Assembly (NCBI GenBank): GCA_021372715.1
Contig: JAJFTX010000055.1
Span: 1 to 16,230, forward strand
Direction of reading: 5' to 3'
Source of the DNA: Methanobacterium sp.
Lineage (GTDB): Archaea > Methanobacteriota > Methanobacteria > Methanobacteriales > Methanobacteriaceae
DNA length: 16,230 nucleotides
In this document: piece by piece, positions 15,744-16,230 of the stretch
How positions within the stretch are numbered: the first letter of the stretch is position 1
Layout of the letters: each line of letters begins with the position of its first letter
Made by a program: the position numbers and the translations under genes
Notes under the pieces: generated by a model
What the model saw: the letters and a program-made list of their open reading frames with translations, nothing else
What the model was told of the DNA's origin: nothing
The model's database searches: none

Positions 15744-16230
15744 ATGACAGCGTTGGTTTATTCAGAAGAATATAAAAACCATGAGACAGGAAATCATGTG
15801 GAGAATGAAAGAAGAGTGCAGGTAATCATGGAAACAGTAAAGGAGATGAATTTACTGGATTCTAAGGATATATTTGAACCAGAAATTGCGGGGGAACAGG
15901 ATTTATTGAGAGTTCATTCTTCCCAGCATGTAGAATATATTAAAGCTTTCTGTCAGGAGGGAGGGGGTAATCTGGACTTTGACACTGTCGCATCACTTCA
16001 TTCCTATGAAGCTGCAAGATTATCAGCAGGTGGAGCTTTAAAAGCGGCTGAACTGGTTCTAGATGGGTATGATAATGCTTATTCAATCGGAAGACCCCCT
16101 GGACATCATGCTACCAGATATAAAGCTATGGGATTTTGTATTTTCAATAATCTGGCGGTGACCATTGAATATTTGAGGAAAGTAAGAAAAATTAAGAAAT
16201 TTATGATATTAGATTTTGATGTACATTATG
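15744..16230 (+). CDS. Histone deacetylase-superfamily protein, 3' end beyond the window
   Basis: An open frame of 162 codons from ATG 15744 runs to the window end without a stop. It encodes the N-terminal half of an arginase-fold, zinc-dependent deacetylase of the histone deacetylase/acetoin-utilisation/acetylpolyamine amidohydrolase superfamily. Visible motifs, in order, are HVENERR (near 18-24), VHSSQHVEYI, SIGRPPGHHA with the catalytic histidine pair, GFCIFNNLAV, and LDFDVHY at the window end. In that last motif the aspartate and first histidine are the zinc ligands. The usual second histidine is a tyrosine here. AGGTGGG is 6 bases from the ATG. In archaea the substrate may be an acetylated protein or an acetylpolyamine; the sequence does not decide. 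The full-length family is about 330-370 residues. Confidence 0.92.
   Translation, partial: MTALVYSEEYKNHETGNHVENERRVQVIMETVKEMNLLDSKDIFEPEIAGEQDLLRVHSSQHVEYIKAFCQEGGGNLDFDTVASLHSYEAARLSAGGALKAAELVLDGYDNAYSIGRPPGHHATRYKAMGFCIFNNLAVTIEYLRKVRKIKKFMILDFDVHY

Overview
The window comes from a low-GC methanogenic archaeon, most likely of the order Methanobacteriales (a Methanobacterium-like genome). Three enzymes of coenzyme M synthesis (ComC, ComD, ComE) indicate a methanogen. The archaeal purine enzyme PurP, the archaeal termination factor FttA (aCPSF1), a proteasome beta subunit, the wyosine enzyme Taw2 and TATA-type promoters with AT-rich spacers all indicate an archaeon. The genus is inferred from gene content and composition and was not tested by alignment.

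Layout. The left edge (1-138) carries two tandem tRNA genes on the minus strand: a CAU-anticodon tRNA cut by the window edge, and tRNA-Asn. A plus-strand block follows: a radical SAM enzyme with an unusual cysteine spacing (415-1380), tRNA-Leu(CAG) (1453-1535), gatB (1597-2952), and a CBS/ParB-like fusion gene overlapping hisE (3138-4224). From 4300 to 14689 almost everything is on the minus strand: comD-comE, purP, comC, purM, fttA, psmB and a lone NuoE-like [2Fe-2S] protein. The one exception is a large plus-strand FUSC-family membrane protein (5569-7554), which is divergent from comDE and convergent with purP. The right edge returns to the plus strand with taw2 (14887-15615) and the first 162 codons of a histone-deacetylase-family gene that runs off the window.

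How the genes fit together. ComC oxidises sulfolactate and ComDE decarboxylates the product, giving two consecutive steps to coenzyme M. PurM and PurP are two steps of purine synthesis, and HisE acts on a histidine intermediate whose pathway returns AICAR, the substrate of PurP. GatB amidates misacylated Asp-tRNA(Asn), and a tRNA-Asn gene lies nearby. psmB and fttA form a protein-turnover and RNA-termination pair.

No CRISPR array, insertion sequence, integrase or prophage was seen, and this is mainly core genome. I found no clear new multi-gene system. The points most worth a second look are the CX4CX2C radical SAM protein, the CBS-ParB/sulfiredoxin-type fusion translationally coupled to hisE, the orphan NuoE-like protein, the FUSC gene set between coenzyme M loci, and hairpin/U-tract elements around fttA and psmB.
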